NCBI GenBank assembly: GCA_902536295.1
Contig: CACAWS010000005.1
Coordinates: forward strand, 1-64,000
Reading direction: 5' to 3'
Origin: an uncultured SAR86 cluster bacterium
GTDB taxonomy: Bacteria > Pseudomonadota > Gammaproteobacteria > Magnimaribacterales > AG-339-G14
DNA: 64,000 nucleotides
A model generated the notes under the pieces. The model had not been told where the DNA came from. It did no database searches and saw nothing but the letters and a program-made list of their open reading frames with translations. Made by a program: the position numbers and the translations under genes. Below, in pieces: positions 27,413 to 36,942 of the stretch (the stretch's first letter is position 1; the number at the start of each line of letters is the position of its first letter).

Positions 27413-28810
27413 ATGAGTAATTTATTCATTTTTTCCTCCGACTTAAGAATAGAAGACAATGCTGCTTTGTATAACGCATCGTTAGACAATACAGGCTTAA
27501 CAACAGCTTTTATTTTTAATCCTGCAAAATGGAAAAATCATAACGACAGTCCTCTAAAAATTAAATTTCAACTAAACCATCTGCAAAAATTAAGAGAAAA
27601 ACTCATCCAGAAAAATATTTGTTTCAAAGTAATCCATGCTGATGGTATTGAAGAAGAACCTTTAAAAATTTTAAATTTAGCCAAAGAGCTTCAAAGTGCA
27701 AAAATTTTCATTAATAAAGACTATGGGTTCAATGAAAGAAGAAGGGATTCAGAATTAGAAAAATTAGCCGATCATGAGGGGATAAGTTTGAATCTTTTTG
27801 ATTCATCAATAATTGATCCACGAAATATTAAAACTGGTACTGGAAATTTCTTCAAAGTCTTTACACCTTACTCAAAAGTTTTTAGAAATCTACTGACTTC
27901 TGAAGATTTAAATATTGATCCTGAACCGAAAACACAAGAGATCTCGAATTTTCAAAATGACGAAATACCTGAATATGATTTAGAGGAGGAAAATTTTAAA
28001 AACTCAATAGAATTATATGAAGTAGGCTCTGATAATGTTCACAAAAAGTTTGATTCCTTTTTACAAGACAAAATATCTGATTACAAAAATTTAAGAGATT
28101 TTCCTTCTTTAGACTCAACAAGCAAATTATCACCTTATTTAACTTCAGGAATGCTTTCAGCAAAGTACTGTCTTAAAGAATTATTAAGTCAATTTGAAGA
28201 TATTCCTGGTACAGGTCAATACTCATGGATGAATGAAATTCTTTGGAGAGAGTTTTATAGATACATCATTTATCATTTCCCAAGAGTTAGCCAGGGAAAA
28301 TCATTTAGTGAAAAGTATGATCAGTTAATTTGGAGACAAGACGCAACAGATTTCGAAAAATGGTGTCAGGGCAAAACCGGTATACCATTGATTGATGCAG
28401 CAATGACTCAATTAAACCAAACGGGTTGGATGCACAATCGACTTAGAATGGTGGTTGCAATGTTTCTTTCAAAAAACCTTTTAATAGATTGGAGGCTAGG
28501 GGAAGCATATTTTATGAATAGGCTTATTGATGGAGATCACGCATCTAACAATGGGGGATGGCAATGGAGTGCTTCAACAGGAGTTGATGCTGCTCCGTAC
28601 TTTAGAATTTTTAACCCTATCACTCAGTCAGAAAAGTTTGATAAAAATGGTGAATTTATTAAGAAATATCTACCAAACCTTCAATCCATTCCTGCGAATT
28701 CTATTCACAACCCATCTAAAGATTTAAGGATAGAAAATAATTATCCTGATATGATTGTCGATTTGAAAGAATCAAGAAAAAGAGCATTGGATGCTTTTTC
28801 AAGTATATGA
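27413..28810 (+). CDS. phrB: Deoxyribodipyrimidine photolyase
   Basis: 465 residues from the ATG at 27413 (MSNLFIFSSDLRIEDN). This is chosen over an in-frame TTG 36 nt upstream because the family begins with the strand leading to D-L-R-xx-D-N. The N-terminal Rossmann antenna domain (1-130) is followed by the helical FAD domain: WMNEILWREFYR near residue 275, GIPLIDAAMTQL near 328, WMHNRLRMVVAMFLSK near 345, and GDHASNNGGWQWSAST near 375. It repairs cyclobutane pyrimidine dimers using light, fitting a surface-water organism. Its stop overlaps the thioesterase start by 4 nt. Confidence 0.95.
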   Translation: MSNLFIFSSDLRIEDNAALYNASLDNTGLTTAFIFNPAKWKNHNDSPLKIKFQLNHLQKLREKLIQKNICFKVIHADGIEEEPLKILNLAKELQSAKIFINKDYGFNERRRDSELEKLADHEGISLNLFDSSIIDPRNIKTGTGNFFKVFTPYSKVFRNLLTSEDLNIDPEPKTQEISNFQNDEIPEYDLEEENFKNSIELYEVGSDNVHKKFDSFLQDKISDYKNLRDFPSLDSTSKLSPYLTSGMLSAKYCLKELLSQFEDIPGTGQYSWMNEILWREFYRYIIYHFPRVSQGKSFSEKYDQLIWRQDATDFEKWCQGKTGIPLIDAAMTQLNQTGWMHNRLRMVVAMFLSKNLLIDWRLGEAYFMNRLIDGDHASNNGGWQWSASTGVDAAPYFRIFNPITQSEKFDKNGEFIKKYLPNLQSIPANSIHNPSKDLRIENNYPDMIVDLKESRKRALDAFSSI

Positions 28811-29259
28811 GTAAAGTGACAAATAAAAATCTTCCTGCTTATCTTGAAAAAATGGAAGCTGAGGTTTTAGAACTTAATTACAAGTCTCAAAGTTTAAAAA
28901 TGTCTTTTAACCCAGATGAGTTCTTTTGTCATTCAGATGGAACAATTTTACAGGGAGGATTTGTCACTACTATGTTAGATGCAAGTATGGCTTTTCTGAT
29001 CATGCAAATTTTAGAGTTTAAAAAAGTTCCGCTTTCTATCGATATAAATGTGAATTTCCTTGCTTCTGGAGGTCCTACGTTAACTATTGCAGAAGCCAAG
29101 GTGATTAAAATTGGTAAATCTATTGCTTTTTCAACAGCAGAGTTATTCCAAGGCAATCAACTCATCGCAACTGCTAGTTCTTCAATTAAGTTAAAAGATT
29201 TCCAATCTAAAAATTGGATTAATCAAACGATAGGTAAAAATTTAAAAATAATAAAATAA
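28807..29259 (+). CDS. PaaI-type hotdog-fold thioesterase
   Basis: 150 residues. LQGGFVTTMLDASMAFLI near residue 48 matches the catalytic G-G-x-x-x-x-x-x-D segment of PaaI-like acyl-CoA thioesterases, followed by SIDINVNFLASG and AEAKVIKIGKSIAFSTAEL, typical hotdog strands. It likely hydrolyses a medium-chain or aryl-CoA thioester. Translation is coupled to the photolyase by an ATGA overlap, though a functional link is not evident. It converges with the acyl-CoA dehydrogenase after 5 nt. Confidence 0.88.
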   Translation: MSKVTNKNLPAYLEKMEAEVLELNYKSQSLKMSFNPDEFFCHSDGTILQGGFVTTMLDASMAFLIMQILEFKKVPLSIDINVNFLASGGPTLTIAEAKVIKIGKSIAFSTAELFQGNQLIATASSSIKLKDFQSKNWINQTIGKNLKIIK

Positions 29260-29264
29260 TTCGT

Positions 29265-30482
29265 TTAGACTCCAAAATCCCAAGATAAACCGTCACGATA
29301 TTTTTTAAGAATTTGTTTTGCAATAAGTATTCTGTGAACTTCATCAGGCCCGTCTGCTAATCTTAAAGTTCTCGCGCCCTGATACATCCCGAATAAAGGT
29401 AGATCAGCAGATACACCTTTCCAGCCATATACTTGAATTGCTCGATCAACCACTCTATGCATTGCAGCCGGCACATAAATTTTTATCGCTGAAATATCTA
29501 CTCTTGGATCTCCTTCAGAATCCATCACCTCCGCACAATGAATAGTCATTAACCTCGCAGTTTGTATGTCTATATAAGAGTCTGCAATAAATCCTTGTAT
29601 CATTTGTTTCGATTCAAGCAATCCTCCATGAACCTCTCTTGAAATAGTCCTTTTAGTCATCAAATCAAAAGCTCTCCACATTTGACCAATACTATTCATA
29701 CAATGAAAAACTCTTCCTGCACCGAGTCGATCCTGAGCTGCAGCATGTCCTGAACCCCTTGCTCCCAACTGATTTTCTATAGGCACTCGAACATTTTCGT
29801 ATTTAATTTCAACATGATCTCCTCCAGTGTGGCCCCAAATGGGAACAGACCTGATTATGTTAAAACCAGGGGTATCCGTGGGGACAATAATTTGAGTCAT
29901 TCTAGAATTAGTTTCTCCTGTGTCAGATTCTTCTTCAGTCCTGCACATCACTATGGCAAAATCTGCTCTAACACCGTTTGAAGTCATTACTTTATGTCCA
30001 TTGATTACCCATTCATCTCCATCTCTCACTGCTGAAGTTTTTATAGATCTTGGATCAGATCCCGCACTATCAGGTTCTGTCATAGAAAATGCTGACTCCA
30101 TATCACCCGCAACTAAAGGATCTAACCACTTTTTCTTTTGTTCTTCCGTGCCATATTTGAGAAGTATTTTTTGATTTCCAGAATTTGGAGCGATTACCCC
30201 AAAAAGTCTATTCGATAATGGCGACCAAGCTAATATTTCATTCATATACGCATGCGCCATAAAACCTATTCCCATTCCACCATATTCTTCTGGGAGATGA
30301 GGCGCCCATAGATTTTCTGATTTAACAGTTTCTCTTATTTCAGCTCTTATTGTTTTCGCTGTATCTCCTCCTTTATAAATTTCTTTTTCATTCGGAATGA
30401 TTTGTTCCGCGACTATGTTAGCGGTTTTAGTACGGATTTTATTAATGTCATCTGACAGAGTTGGAATAGGTGATATTTGCAT
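29265..30482 (-). CDS. Acyl-CoA dehydrogenase
   Basis: 405 residues with the standard three-domain layout. EEYGGMGIGFMAHAYMNE near residue 62, FSMTEPDSAGSDPRSI near 132 and GHKVMTSNGVRADFAIV near 158 are FAD/substrate motifs; the C-terminal YGWKGVSADLPL and ADGPDEVHRILIAKQILKKY mark the end of the fold. The catalytic base appears to be the aspartate in LADGPDEVH, as in ACAD10/11-like enzymes, not the glutamate of classic short-chain enzymes. It oxidises an acyl-CoA to the 2-enoyl-CoA. Single minus-strand gene. Confidence 0.93.
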   Translation of the reverse strand: MQISPIPTLSDDINKIRTKTANIVAEQIIPNEKEIYKGGDTAKTIRAEIRETVKSENLWAPHLPEEYGGMGIGFMAHAYMNEILAWSPLSNRLFGVIAPNSGNQKILLKYGTEEQKKKWLDPLVAGDMESAFSMTEPDSAGSDPRSIKTSAVRDGDEWVINGHKVMTSNGVRADFAIVMCRTEEESDTGETNSRMTQIIVPTDTPGFNIIRSVPIWGHTGGDHVEIKYENVRVPIENQLGARGSGHAAAQDRLGAGRVFHCMNSIGQMWRAFDLMTKRTISREVHGGLLESKQMIQGFIADSYIDIQTARLMTIHCAEVMDSEGDPRVDISAIKIYVPAAMHRVVDRAIQVYGWKGVSADLPLFGMYQGARTLRLADGPDEVHRILIAKQILKKYRDGLSWDFGV

Positions 30483-30564
30483 AATAATTTTGTTTTATTT
30501 ATTAAATTCTTGGTTAATAATAGCTAAGAATATTCGAAAATTAAAACCATAGTCGCTCTATTTA

Positions 30565-32439
30565 ATGAAAAATTTTACAATTCTTTTAATAATTTCTTTA
30601 TTAATATCTTGTACAGGAAATATTAATCAAGATTCCTTAAGAGTAATTCCCCAAGGTAAATTAGTCGGAGTAAATGCGGAAAATGATACTTTTTCTTGGA
30701 AAGGTATTCCGTTTGCTCTTCCTCCTATAGGCGACTTGAGGTGGAAGGCTCCTGAAACTGCTAAGCCTTGGGAAGGTACTTATGAGGCTGTTGATTTTAA
30801 AGATGAATGCTTTCAAAGAGAAATTATTTTTGCTGAAGAGACATTTTTAGGTAGTGAAGACTGTCTCTATTTGAATGTCTGGACACCAAAATTTTCTAAT
30901 GCTGACATAAACTCTTTAGAAAAACCTTTACCAGTCATGATGTGGATTCATGGGGGGGGAAATGTTGTTGGTGATGCAAAAATTTATGATCCTAGCAGCC
31001 TAGTCTCTAGTCAAAATGTAATAGTTGTAACCATTCAATACAGAATGGGTCCTTTCGGTTGGTTCAGACATCCGGCTCTAGTAGATGATAACTCAAGTCT
31101 TGAAGATAGATCAGGAAATTTCGGTACTTTAGATACGATCTCAGCATTGAAGTGGATTAAAGCAAACATAAAATCTTTTGGAGGAGATCCTGATAATATA
31201 ACTATCTTTGGAGAGTCAGCCGGCGGGCATAATGTAACAGCTTTATTTGCATCTCCTTTAGCTTCAGGTTTATTTCATAAAGCAATTGTTCAAAGCGGTG
31301 TATCAAGTGTTTCTTCTATAGAGGCAAGTGAAAATTATCTTCCCTCAAATAAGTCTGCTCCCACAGACAGTGGTCTTGAAATTTTAAATAAAATTTTAGT
31401 CTCTAGGGGTATTGCTGAAGATGTTGAAGCTGCTAAGACAATTCAAATGAAAATGAGCAAATCAGAGAAAAAAGATTTTTTATATAGCGCTACCTCAGAA
31501 GAACTTGTAACTGCTTTATTGAATGATAGACCTGAGCAAGTTGGTATGACTAGAGTATTTCCTGATGGACACGTAATTTTAGAGGGTGGTTTCGCAGAAG
31601 CTTACTCAAAAAATACAATCAATAAAGTTCCAATTATTTTTGGAACGAATAAAGATGAAAATAAATTTTTCAATTCAGCTAACCCAAACTTTGTCGAATG
31701 GGCTCCTGCAAAAGGACTTTTTAGGACAGCAGGAATTGATCAAATGCCGGTGAAAATAATTGATCCAGATTATTACGATGCTATTAATTTTTATGGCTCA
31801 GGGTTTTGGAAAAATTCAGCAGTGGATACTCCGGCTAGAATTCTTGTCGAAAACGGACATGAACAAACTTTTGCTTATAGATTTGACTGGGATGAATTAA
31901 GAGAAGTGAATGGAGTTGAACTCTCTAGACTTGTAGGAGCTGCGCATGCTTTAGAAATTTTATTTGTCATGGGCACTTTTGATAACTTCATTATTAAAAG
32001 CTTTCTCTTTGGAAGGGGCTCCTTTAGACCAGCGCTCGAATTATCGAGTAACATTCAATCTTATTGGGCTGAATTTGCTTATACAGGCAATCCTGGAAAA
32101 GGAACCAATAATGCCTTGCCGTTATGGAAAAAATGGTCAAACGAAGGAGAAAAGTATCTCATTCTTGATTCAACTCTTGATCAAGGAATAAAAATGTCTG
32201 ACGAAGAATACACAGTAGAATTTTTATTAGATAAATTATCTAATGATTTAAGATTATCAGATATAGAAAAATGTGAAACTTTATTTGGTATTTCTTACGA
32301 TGATGGCAGTGGGGTTTCGGAAAACGTCTTTAATAATTTTCTTGGTGGAATTTGTAAGGACCTTGACTATGCTAAAACAATTGAAATAATTAATGCAGAC
32401 AGAACTAGACTAACAATTGAGGATCAGGAGGAGATATGA
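30565..32439 (+). CDS. Carboxylesterase type B lipoprotein
   Basis: 624 residues. MKNFTILLIISLLISC is a lipoprotein signal, so the enzyme is probably anchored in the periplasm or outer membrane. Alpha/beta-hydrolase type B carboxylesterase features: FSWKGIPFALPPIGDLRW near residue 43, oxyanion HGGGNVVGDA near 131, nucleophile serine in FGESAGGHNV near 216, acidic member likely in GTNKDENKFF near 360, and catalytic histidine in GAAHALEI near 457. The substrate ester is unknown. The 3' end overlaps the following gene by 4 nt. Confidence 0.92.
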   Translation: MKNFTILLIISLLISCTGNINQDSLRVIPQGKLVGVNAENDTFSWKGIPFALPPIGDLRWKAPETAKPWEGTYEAVDFKDECFQREIIFAEETFLGSEDCLYLNVWTPKFSNADINSLEKPLPVMMWIHGGGNVVGDAKIYDPSSLVSSQNVIVVTIQYRMGPFGWFRHPALVDDNSSLEDRSGNFGTLDTISALKWIKANIKSFGGDPDNITIFGESAGGHNVTALFASPLASGLFHKAIVQSGVSSVSSIEASENYLPSNKSAPTDSGLEILNKILVSRGIAEDVEAAKTIQMKMSKSEKKDFLYSATSEELVTALLNDRPEQVGMTRVFPDGHVILEGGFAEAYSKNTINKVPIIFGTNKDENKFFNSANPNFVEWAPAKGLFRTAGIDQMPVKIIDPDYYDAINFYGSGFWKNSAVDTPARILVENGHEQTFAYRFDWDELREVNGVELSRLVGAAHALEILFVMGTFDNFIIKSFLFGRGSFRPALELSSNIQSYWAEFAYTGNPGKGTNNALPLWKKWSNEGEKYLILDSTLDQGIKMSDEEYTVEFLLDKLSNDLRLSDIEKCETLFGISYDDGSGVSENVFNNFLGGICKDLDYAKTIEIINADRTRLTIEDQEEI

Positions 32440-33035
32440 AAAAACTAGATTTTTACTTTGATTTTGCTAGCCCAAATGCTTATTTTGGCTATCAAGTACT
32501 CAAAAATTTTCCTGAAAAGTATGATTGTGAAATAAATTTTAAACCTGTACTTTTAGGTGGAATTTTTAAATCAACAAATAATAAGCCTCCGATGGAGCAG
32601 TTTTTTGGTGTGTTAAATAAAAATGAGTATCAATCACTAGAAATTGAAAGATTTGTAGAACGTCATAAATTATCTAAATTTAAAATGAATCCAAATTTTC
32701 CGGTAATTACTTTACAAATCATGAGAGCTGCTGTCGCTGCAGATATGGATGGATATCTTGAAGATTATATTGAAAAAGTACTAGTTCACATGTGGGAAGA
32801 ACCAAAAAAAATGGATGATCCCGAAGTTATAAAAGCTGCCTTTGATGAATCTGGCTTGGATTCCGAAAAGTTGATGAATCAAATGCAAGATCCAGATGTA
32901 AAAGCTAAATTAATTTCAAATACTGAAGAAGCAGTAAAAAGAGGATTATTTGGTATTCCTACTTTTTTCCTAGATGATGAAATGTACTTTGGTAAGGATA
33001 CAATCTGGATGATAGAAGAAAAATTGGCTGGTTAA
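32436..33035 (+). CDS. 2-hydroxychromene-2-carboxylate isomerase family protein (DsbA-like thioredoxin fold)
   Basis: 199 residues. YFDFASPNAYFGYQVL near residue 7 is the HCCA-isomerase/kappa-GST signature, where the DsbA CXXC is replaced by S-P-N. FKPVLLGGIFKSTNNKPP near 36 and the C-terminal GLFGIPTFFLDDEMYFGKD (near 171; GLFGIPTFFLDDE) complete the fold with its cis-proline. Such enzymes use glutathione, often in aromatic degradation; here the substrate is unknown. It is coupled to the carboxylesterase and ends one base before the convergent aldolase. Confidence 0.9.
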   Translation: MKKLDFYFDFASPNAYFGYQVLKNFPEKYDCEINFKPVLLGGIFKSTNNKPPMEQFFGVLNKNEYQSLEIERFVERHKLSKFKMNPNFPVITLQIMRAAVAADMDGYLEDYIEKVLVHMWEEPKKMDDPEVIKAAFDESGLDSEKLMNQMQDPDVKAKLISNTEEAVKRGLFGIPTFFLDDEMYFGKDTIWMIEEKLAG

Positions 33036-33857
33036 TTAATTTAAGAAACTATCGTCTTTTTCTAACATAAGATCATATAAGGGCTGAAAACTTGCCCACA
33101 TTGCTTCTTCGGACCCAACTTGAGATTTAGTCAATGTTGCAACGTCATCTTTAATTAATTCTACTTGCCCTGAATTTTCGGCCATTAGTTGAGATTGACA
33201 GCACCTGTCCATGGATAAAAAAGCCCAAACGGCTGCGTCCACAGATTTTCCTGTAGTTAATAGCCCGTGATTCTTAAGAATAGCTGCTCTGTTTTCACCT
33301 AAAGCTGCTGCAATCCTATCTCCCTCATCGGTTTCTAAGACAACTCCAGTATAGTCATCGAAAAGTACATGATCTTCAAAAAAAGCACATGAGTCTTGTG
33401 TAATTGGATCTAATAACCTTCCTAGAGTAGAGAAGGTTTTTCCATACATAGAATGTGAGTGAGCTGCTGCATTTACATCCGGCCTTGCGTCATGAAGTCT
33501 GGAATGAATAGCAAAAGCTGCTGTATTCACTAGATGATCTCCTTGAACAACATTACCGTCTTTATCAACTAAAATTAGGTCTGAGACACAAATTTGGTTA
33601 AAGTGCATGCCAAAAGGGTTTACCCAAAAATAATCAGGGTATTCAGGATCTCTAAGAGTAATATGACCTGCAATTCCTTCATCGTATCCAAAATGTGAGA
33701 AGAGTCTAAATCCACAAGCCAATCTTTCTAAAGAATATCTTCTCAACTCTTCCATTGATTTGCACTCAATTGGTACTAGAGAACCTTTCTTCTTTTGAGG
33801 TATCTTCCCTTTAGAGATATCAATAGGTAATTTTATTTCTTCTACTTTGTTTTCCAT
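33036..33857 (-). CDS. Class II aldolase/adducin domain protein
   Basis: 273 residues. After a lysine-rich lead, the class II aldolase fold begins near residue 30. Zn-ligand histidines are in AAAHSHSMYGKTFS near 131 and KNHGLLTTGKSVDAA near 194; GIAGHITLRDPEYPDYFWVN (near 62; GHITLRDPE) matches the substrate loop. Members cleave sugar phosphates or act as decarboxylases or epimerases. The exact reaction is not assignable. Divergent from fumC, with 71 nt between starts. Confidence 0.88.
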   Translation of the reverse strand: MENKVEEIKLPIDISKGKIPQKKKGSLVPIECKSMEELRRYSLERLACGFRLFSHFGYDEGIAGHITLRDPEYPDYFWVNPFGMHFNQICVSDLILVDKDGNVVQGDHLVNTAAFAIHSRLHDARPDVNAAAHSHSMYGKTFSTLGRLLDPITQDSCAFFEDHVLFDDYTGVVLETDEGDRIAAALGENRAAILKNHGLLTTGKSVDAAVWAFLSMDRCCQSQLMAENSGQVELIKDDVATLTKSQVGSEEAMWASFQPLYDLMLEKDDSFLN

Positions 33858-33928
33858 AACTTACTCTCAATTTATCAATTATTTTAAACGAATTTTTTGT
33901 ACAATCAGCTATAAATTATTAATTTATT

Positions 33929-35338
33929 ATGAAAAAGTCAAAAAAAGGATACAGAGTTGAAAAAGATAGTTTGGGTGAGGTTTATGTTCCAAGAAATGCT
34001 TTGTATGGCGCACAAACCCAAAGAGCTGTAGAAAATTTTCCAATTAGCGGGATAAAGATGGATTTTCCTTTTACTAATTCTTTTGTTGACGCTCTTGGCT
34101 TGATAAAAGACGCAGCTGCAAAATCTAATAAGTCTCTTGGATTGCTGTCCTCTAGAAAAGCAAACGCAATTTCAAAAGCTGCCAAGGAAGTTTGGCAAAG
34201 TAAACACAATGATGAATTTCCTTTAGATGTATTTCAAACTGGATCAGGAACTAGTTCAAATATGAATGCTAATGAAGTTATTGCAAACCTGGCTACAAAA
34301 TTCTCTGGAATTAGTATTGATCCTAACGATGATGTAAATATGAGTCAAAGCAGTAATGACGTAATCCCTACGGCAATCAAAGTAAGTGCATTTTTAGATA
34401 TATCTAAGAAGCTTTACCCATCTCTTGATAAATTAATTTCAACCATTGAAATTAAAGCCAATTCAATCAAAGGCTCGGTAAAAACTGGCAGAACGCATTT
34501 AATGGATGCTATGCCTATCGATTTTTCTCAAGAACTTAATGCATGGTCGTCTCAATTAAAAAATTCAAGAGACACTCTCTCTTTTTTAGAAAAAAGGTTA
34601 CTTGATTTGCCACAAGGGGGTACTGCGGTAGGAACAGGGATTAATGCTCATCCAAGATTTTCTAAAGTATTTGCTAAAGAGTTATCTAAGCTTGTTGGAA
34701 AAAGTTTTAAAGCAAAACCAAGTGATGATTTTTTTCAAGAATTAAGTGCTCAAGACACTGCAGTTCAAGTGTCTGGAGAACTTAAAAATTTAGCTGTAAT
34801 TTTAATGAAAATTTCTAATGATTTACGTTGGATGAATAGTGGACCTCTTTCAGGTTTGTCTGAAATTGAGCTAAAAGCTCTTCAACCCGGAAGTAGCATT
34901 ATGCCTGGAAAAGTAAATCCAGTAATACCTGAAGCGGTTGCAATGGTGGCTGCAGACGTAATTGGGAATGACGCAACCATAACTATTGCTGGGCAAGCGG
35001 GAAATTTCCAATTGAACGTTATGTTACCTGTAGTGGCCTATAACCTTTTAAAAAGTATTGCGATTTTAACAGGTGGCATGAATGTTTTAGCCGACAAAGC
35101 AATAAAGTCATTTAAGGTAAATAAAAAAAATATTGAAGCTGCATTAAATAAAAACCCAATACTTGTAACTGCGCTTAATCCAGTGATTGGTTACGCCAAG
35201 GCAGCAGAAATAGCTAAGAAAGCTTATAAAGAAAATCTACCAATTATTGAAGTAGCTCTTGCAGAAACAAACTTAACTAGAGCTCAATTAAACAAGTATT
35301 TGGACCCAAAAAAATTGATTAAGGGAGGAATTAAATGA
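33929..35338 (+). CDS. fumC: Class II fumarate hydratase
   Basis: 469 residues, standard size. It hydrates fumarate to malate and needs no Fe-S cluster. YGAQTQRAVENFPISG near residue 28, TGSGTSSNMNANEV near 105, the MSQSSNDVIPTA segment near 142, GRTHLMDAMPI near 190 and the fumarase/aspartase signature GSSIMPGKVNP near 324 are diagnostic. The lysine-rich start (MKKSKKGYRVEKD) is normal. Coupled to phhB by an ATGA overlap. This is the TCA-cycle partner of the sdh and suc genes elsewhere in the window. Confidence 0.97.
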   Translation: MKKSKKGYRVEKDSLGEVYVPRNALYGAQTQRAVENFPISGIKMDFPFTNSFVDALGLIKDAAAKSNKSLGLLSSRKANAISKAAKEVWQSKHNDEFPLDVFQTGSGTSSNMNANEVIANLATKFSGISIDPNDDVNMSQSSNDVIPTAIKVSAFLDISKKLYPSLDKLISTIEIKANSIKGSVKTGRTHLMDAMPIDFSQELNAWSSQLKNSRDTLSFLEKRLLDLPQGGTAVGTGINAHPRFSKVFAKELSKLVGKSFKAKPSDDFFQELSAQDTAVQVSGELKNLAVILMKISNDLRWMNSGPLSGLSEIELKALQPGSSIMPGKVNPVIPEAVAMVAADVIGNDATITIAGQAGNFQLNVMLPVVAYNLLKSIAILTGGMNVLADKAIKSFKVNKKNIEAALNKNPILVTALNPVIGYAKAAEIAKKAYKENLPIIEVALAETNLTRAQLNKYLDPKKLIKGGIK

Positions 35339-35682
35339 GCTCAGAAAATCTTCTTGAAAGTTCTTGTGAAGCTTGTCGTGAGGATGCGCCTCGAGTAACA
35401 CAGGAAGAAATTAACGAATTAAAACCGCAAATACCTGCTTGGCAAATTCAAACAATTGATGGTATAGACCGATTAATATGTGCTTTTTCTTTTGATAGTT
35501 ATTTAGCTGGCTTAGATTTTGTATCTAAAGTCGCAAACTTAGCGGAAGAAGAAGATCATCATCCCGAAATTACTTTAGAGTGGGGAAAAGTTACCATTTC
35601 GTGGTGGTCCCACAAAATCAAAGGTCTTCATAGAAACGATTTTATTGCTGCTGCAAAGACGGATAGTCTTTTTGCTCAATAG
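35335..35682 (+). CDS. phhB: Pterin-4a-carbinolamine dehydratase
   Basis: 115 residues. The catalytic EDHHPEITLEWGKVTI segment (near residue 81) and the terminal THxxxGLT-like WSHKIKGLHRNDFIAA identify it. LESSCEACREDAPRVTQEE at the N-terminus (CEACREDAP) is common in bacterial members. It recycles tetrahydrobiopterin-type cofactor for phenylalanine hydroxylase; no phhA is present in the window. Its end overlaps the convergent MFS gene by 41 nt. Confidence 0.93.
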   Translation: MSSENLLESSCEACREDAPRVTQEEINELKPQIPAWQIQTIDGIDRLICAFSFDSYLAGLDFVSKVANLAEEEDHHPEITLEWGKVTISWWSHKIKGLHRNDFIAAAKTDSLFAQ

Positions 35683-36895
35683 ATATTTGAGAAGAAACCA
35701 GTAGAGCAAGAACACTGGCAAAACCCATCAACAAAAATGCCTGAATATAATAACCAGCATCAAATGCTTGACCGACTATTAAAATACCTAAAGGCTGAAC
35801 AGGCACTATTATTACTGCAGAAATACCTCTAACTGATCCAAGATTGTGAGAACCAAAAGCCTTTAAAAAACAGGCGCTCATTAATACCATTGCGCCGCCA
35901 AATCCTAACCCAAAAACAAAACAAGAAATTAGGAATAAATCAAAAGTCTCAACCATCGTCAAACCAAAAATACCTATTGCCTGCATTAACATCATAAACA
36001 TTACAGGTCGATTAGCTTGCATGCGATCAATTAAGTAGCCAAAGAAAATTTTGCCTACAACGCCTCCAAAGGCGGCTAAAGAATATGCGAAAACTGTCTG
36101 TTTTAATGGAAAACCAAAGAAATCCCAAACTGCTTCAAATCCTAAAATGGATGCATGAGGAATTAGATGAAGTAAAACTCCACCCATTGAAAAAAATTGC
36201 AATGCAAAAGCAAGAGAAATGAACCAAAACTTTCCGAACTTTAAAAAATCTAGCATTGGCATAGGTTTTTCTTGAGACGCTGTTTGATTCGAACTTATTT
36301 CATTGTCTTTGTTTTGATTTATTTCTTCAGGTGTATTGATTACTAAAAAATATATTATTGGTAAGAGAAGTAGCAAGACAATTGCTGCAAAGACTAAATA
36401 AACATTTCTCCAACCAATTGCACTTATTAAAGGATCAACAAGTATAGGAAGAATTACTCCGGAAAAGGATATTCCAATTGCTGCGATCCCAAGAGCGACA
36501 CCAGCTTTTGTTTCAAACCAATTTGCAACCAATTTTGTGACTGATAGATTTCCCAGGGCTGGACCTCCGATTGCTATTAAAGTTGCATAGACTAGCAATA
36601 AATAAAAAACACTTTGAACGTAAGCAATAGAAATTAGCCCGCAGCTAAAAATCACTCCTCCAATTATCATAATATTTTTTACAGAATACTTATCTAAGAG
36701 CCTACCTAAAAATATCGAAGCAGCTGCTGAGCAAATAAAAAATAATGACAAAGCGCCTGATAATTGTGCTTGAGTTGCACCTAATTCTTTTTCTAATGAA
36801 TCGAACATCAACGGATAACAATAAAAGGTAAAACCAATAACGGAAAATTCCATCAGAACTGCAATGCTGACCATATTCCATCCTTTAAAACTCAT
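35642..36895 (-). CDS. Major facilitator superfamily transporter
   Basis: 417 residues with 12 predicted membrane helices in two halves joined by a polar loop near residue 195-215 (NKDNEISSNQTAS). The inter-helix motif after TM2, FLGRLLDKYSVKN near 62, and GYLIDRMQANRP near 283 are MFS A-type motifs. Overall it looks like the monocarboxylate/oxalate-formate antiporter type. The substrate is unknown. It is divergent from guaB with a 46-nt gap. Confidence 0.88.
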   Translation of the reverse strand: MSFKGWNMVSIAVLMEFSVIGFTFYCYPLMFDSLEKELGATQAQLSGALSLFFICSAAASIFLGRLLDKYSVKNIMIIGGVIFSCGLISIAYVQSVFYLLLVYATLIAIGGPALGNLSVTKLVANWFETKAGVALGIAAIGISFSGVILPILVDPLISAIGWRNVYLVFAAIVLLLLLPIIYFLVINTPEEINQNKDNEISSNQTASQEKPMPMLDFLKFGKFWFISLAFALQFFSMGGVLLHLIPHASILGFEAVWDFFGFPLKQTVFAYSLAAFGGVVGKIFFGYLIDRMQANRPVMFMMLMQAIGIFGLTMVETFDLFLISCFVFGLGFGGAMVLMSACFLKAFGSHNLGSVRGISAVIIVPVQPLGILIVGQAFDAGYYIQAFLLMGFASVLALLVSSQISIEQKDYPSLQQQ

Positions 36896-36929
36896 TTTCT
36901 GTATACCTTTGTTTTTTTAACTCTTTCTG

Positions 36930-36942
36930 TATAATTTGAAGA
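36930..36942 (+). promoter_or_regulatory. -10 element of guaB giving a leaderless or near-leaderless mRNA
   Basis: A consensus TATAAT (36930-36935) lies 6 nt before the guaB ATG at 36942. With a normal 6-7 nt discriminator the first transcribed base would be about the A of the start codon. A -35 box is weak: TTGTTT at 36909-36914 with a 15-nt spacer. No ribosome site could fit in such a leader. Confidence 0.45.
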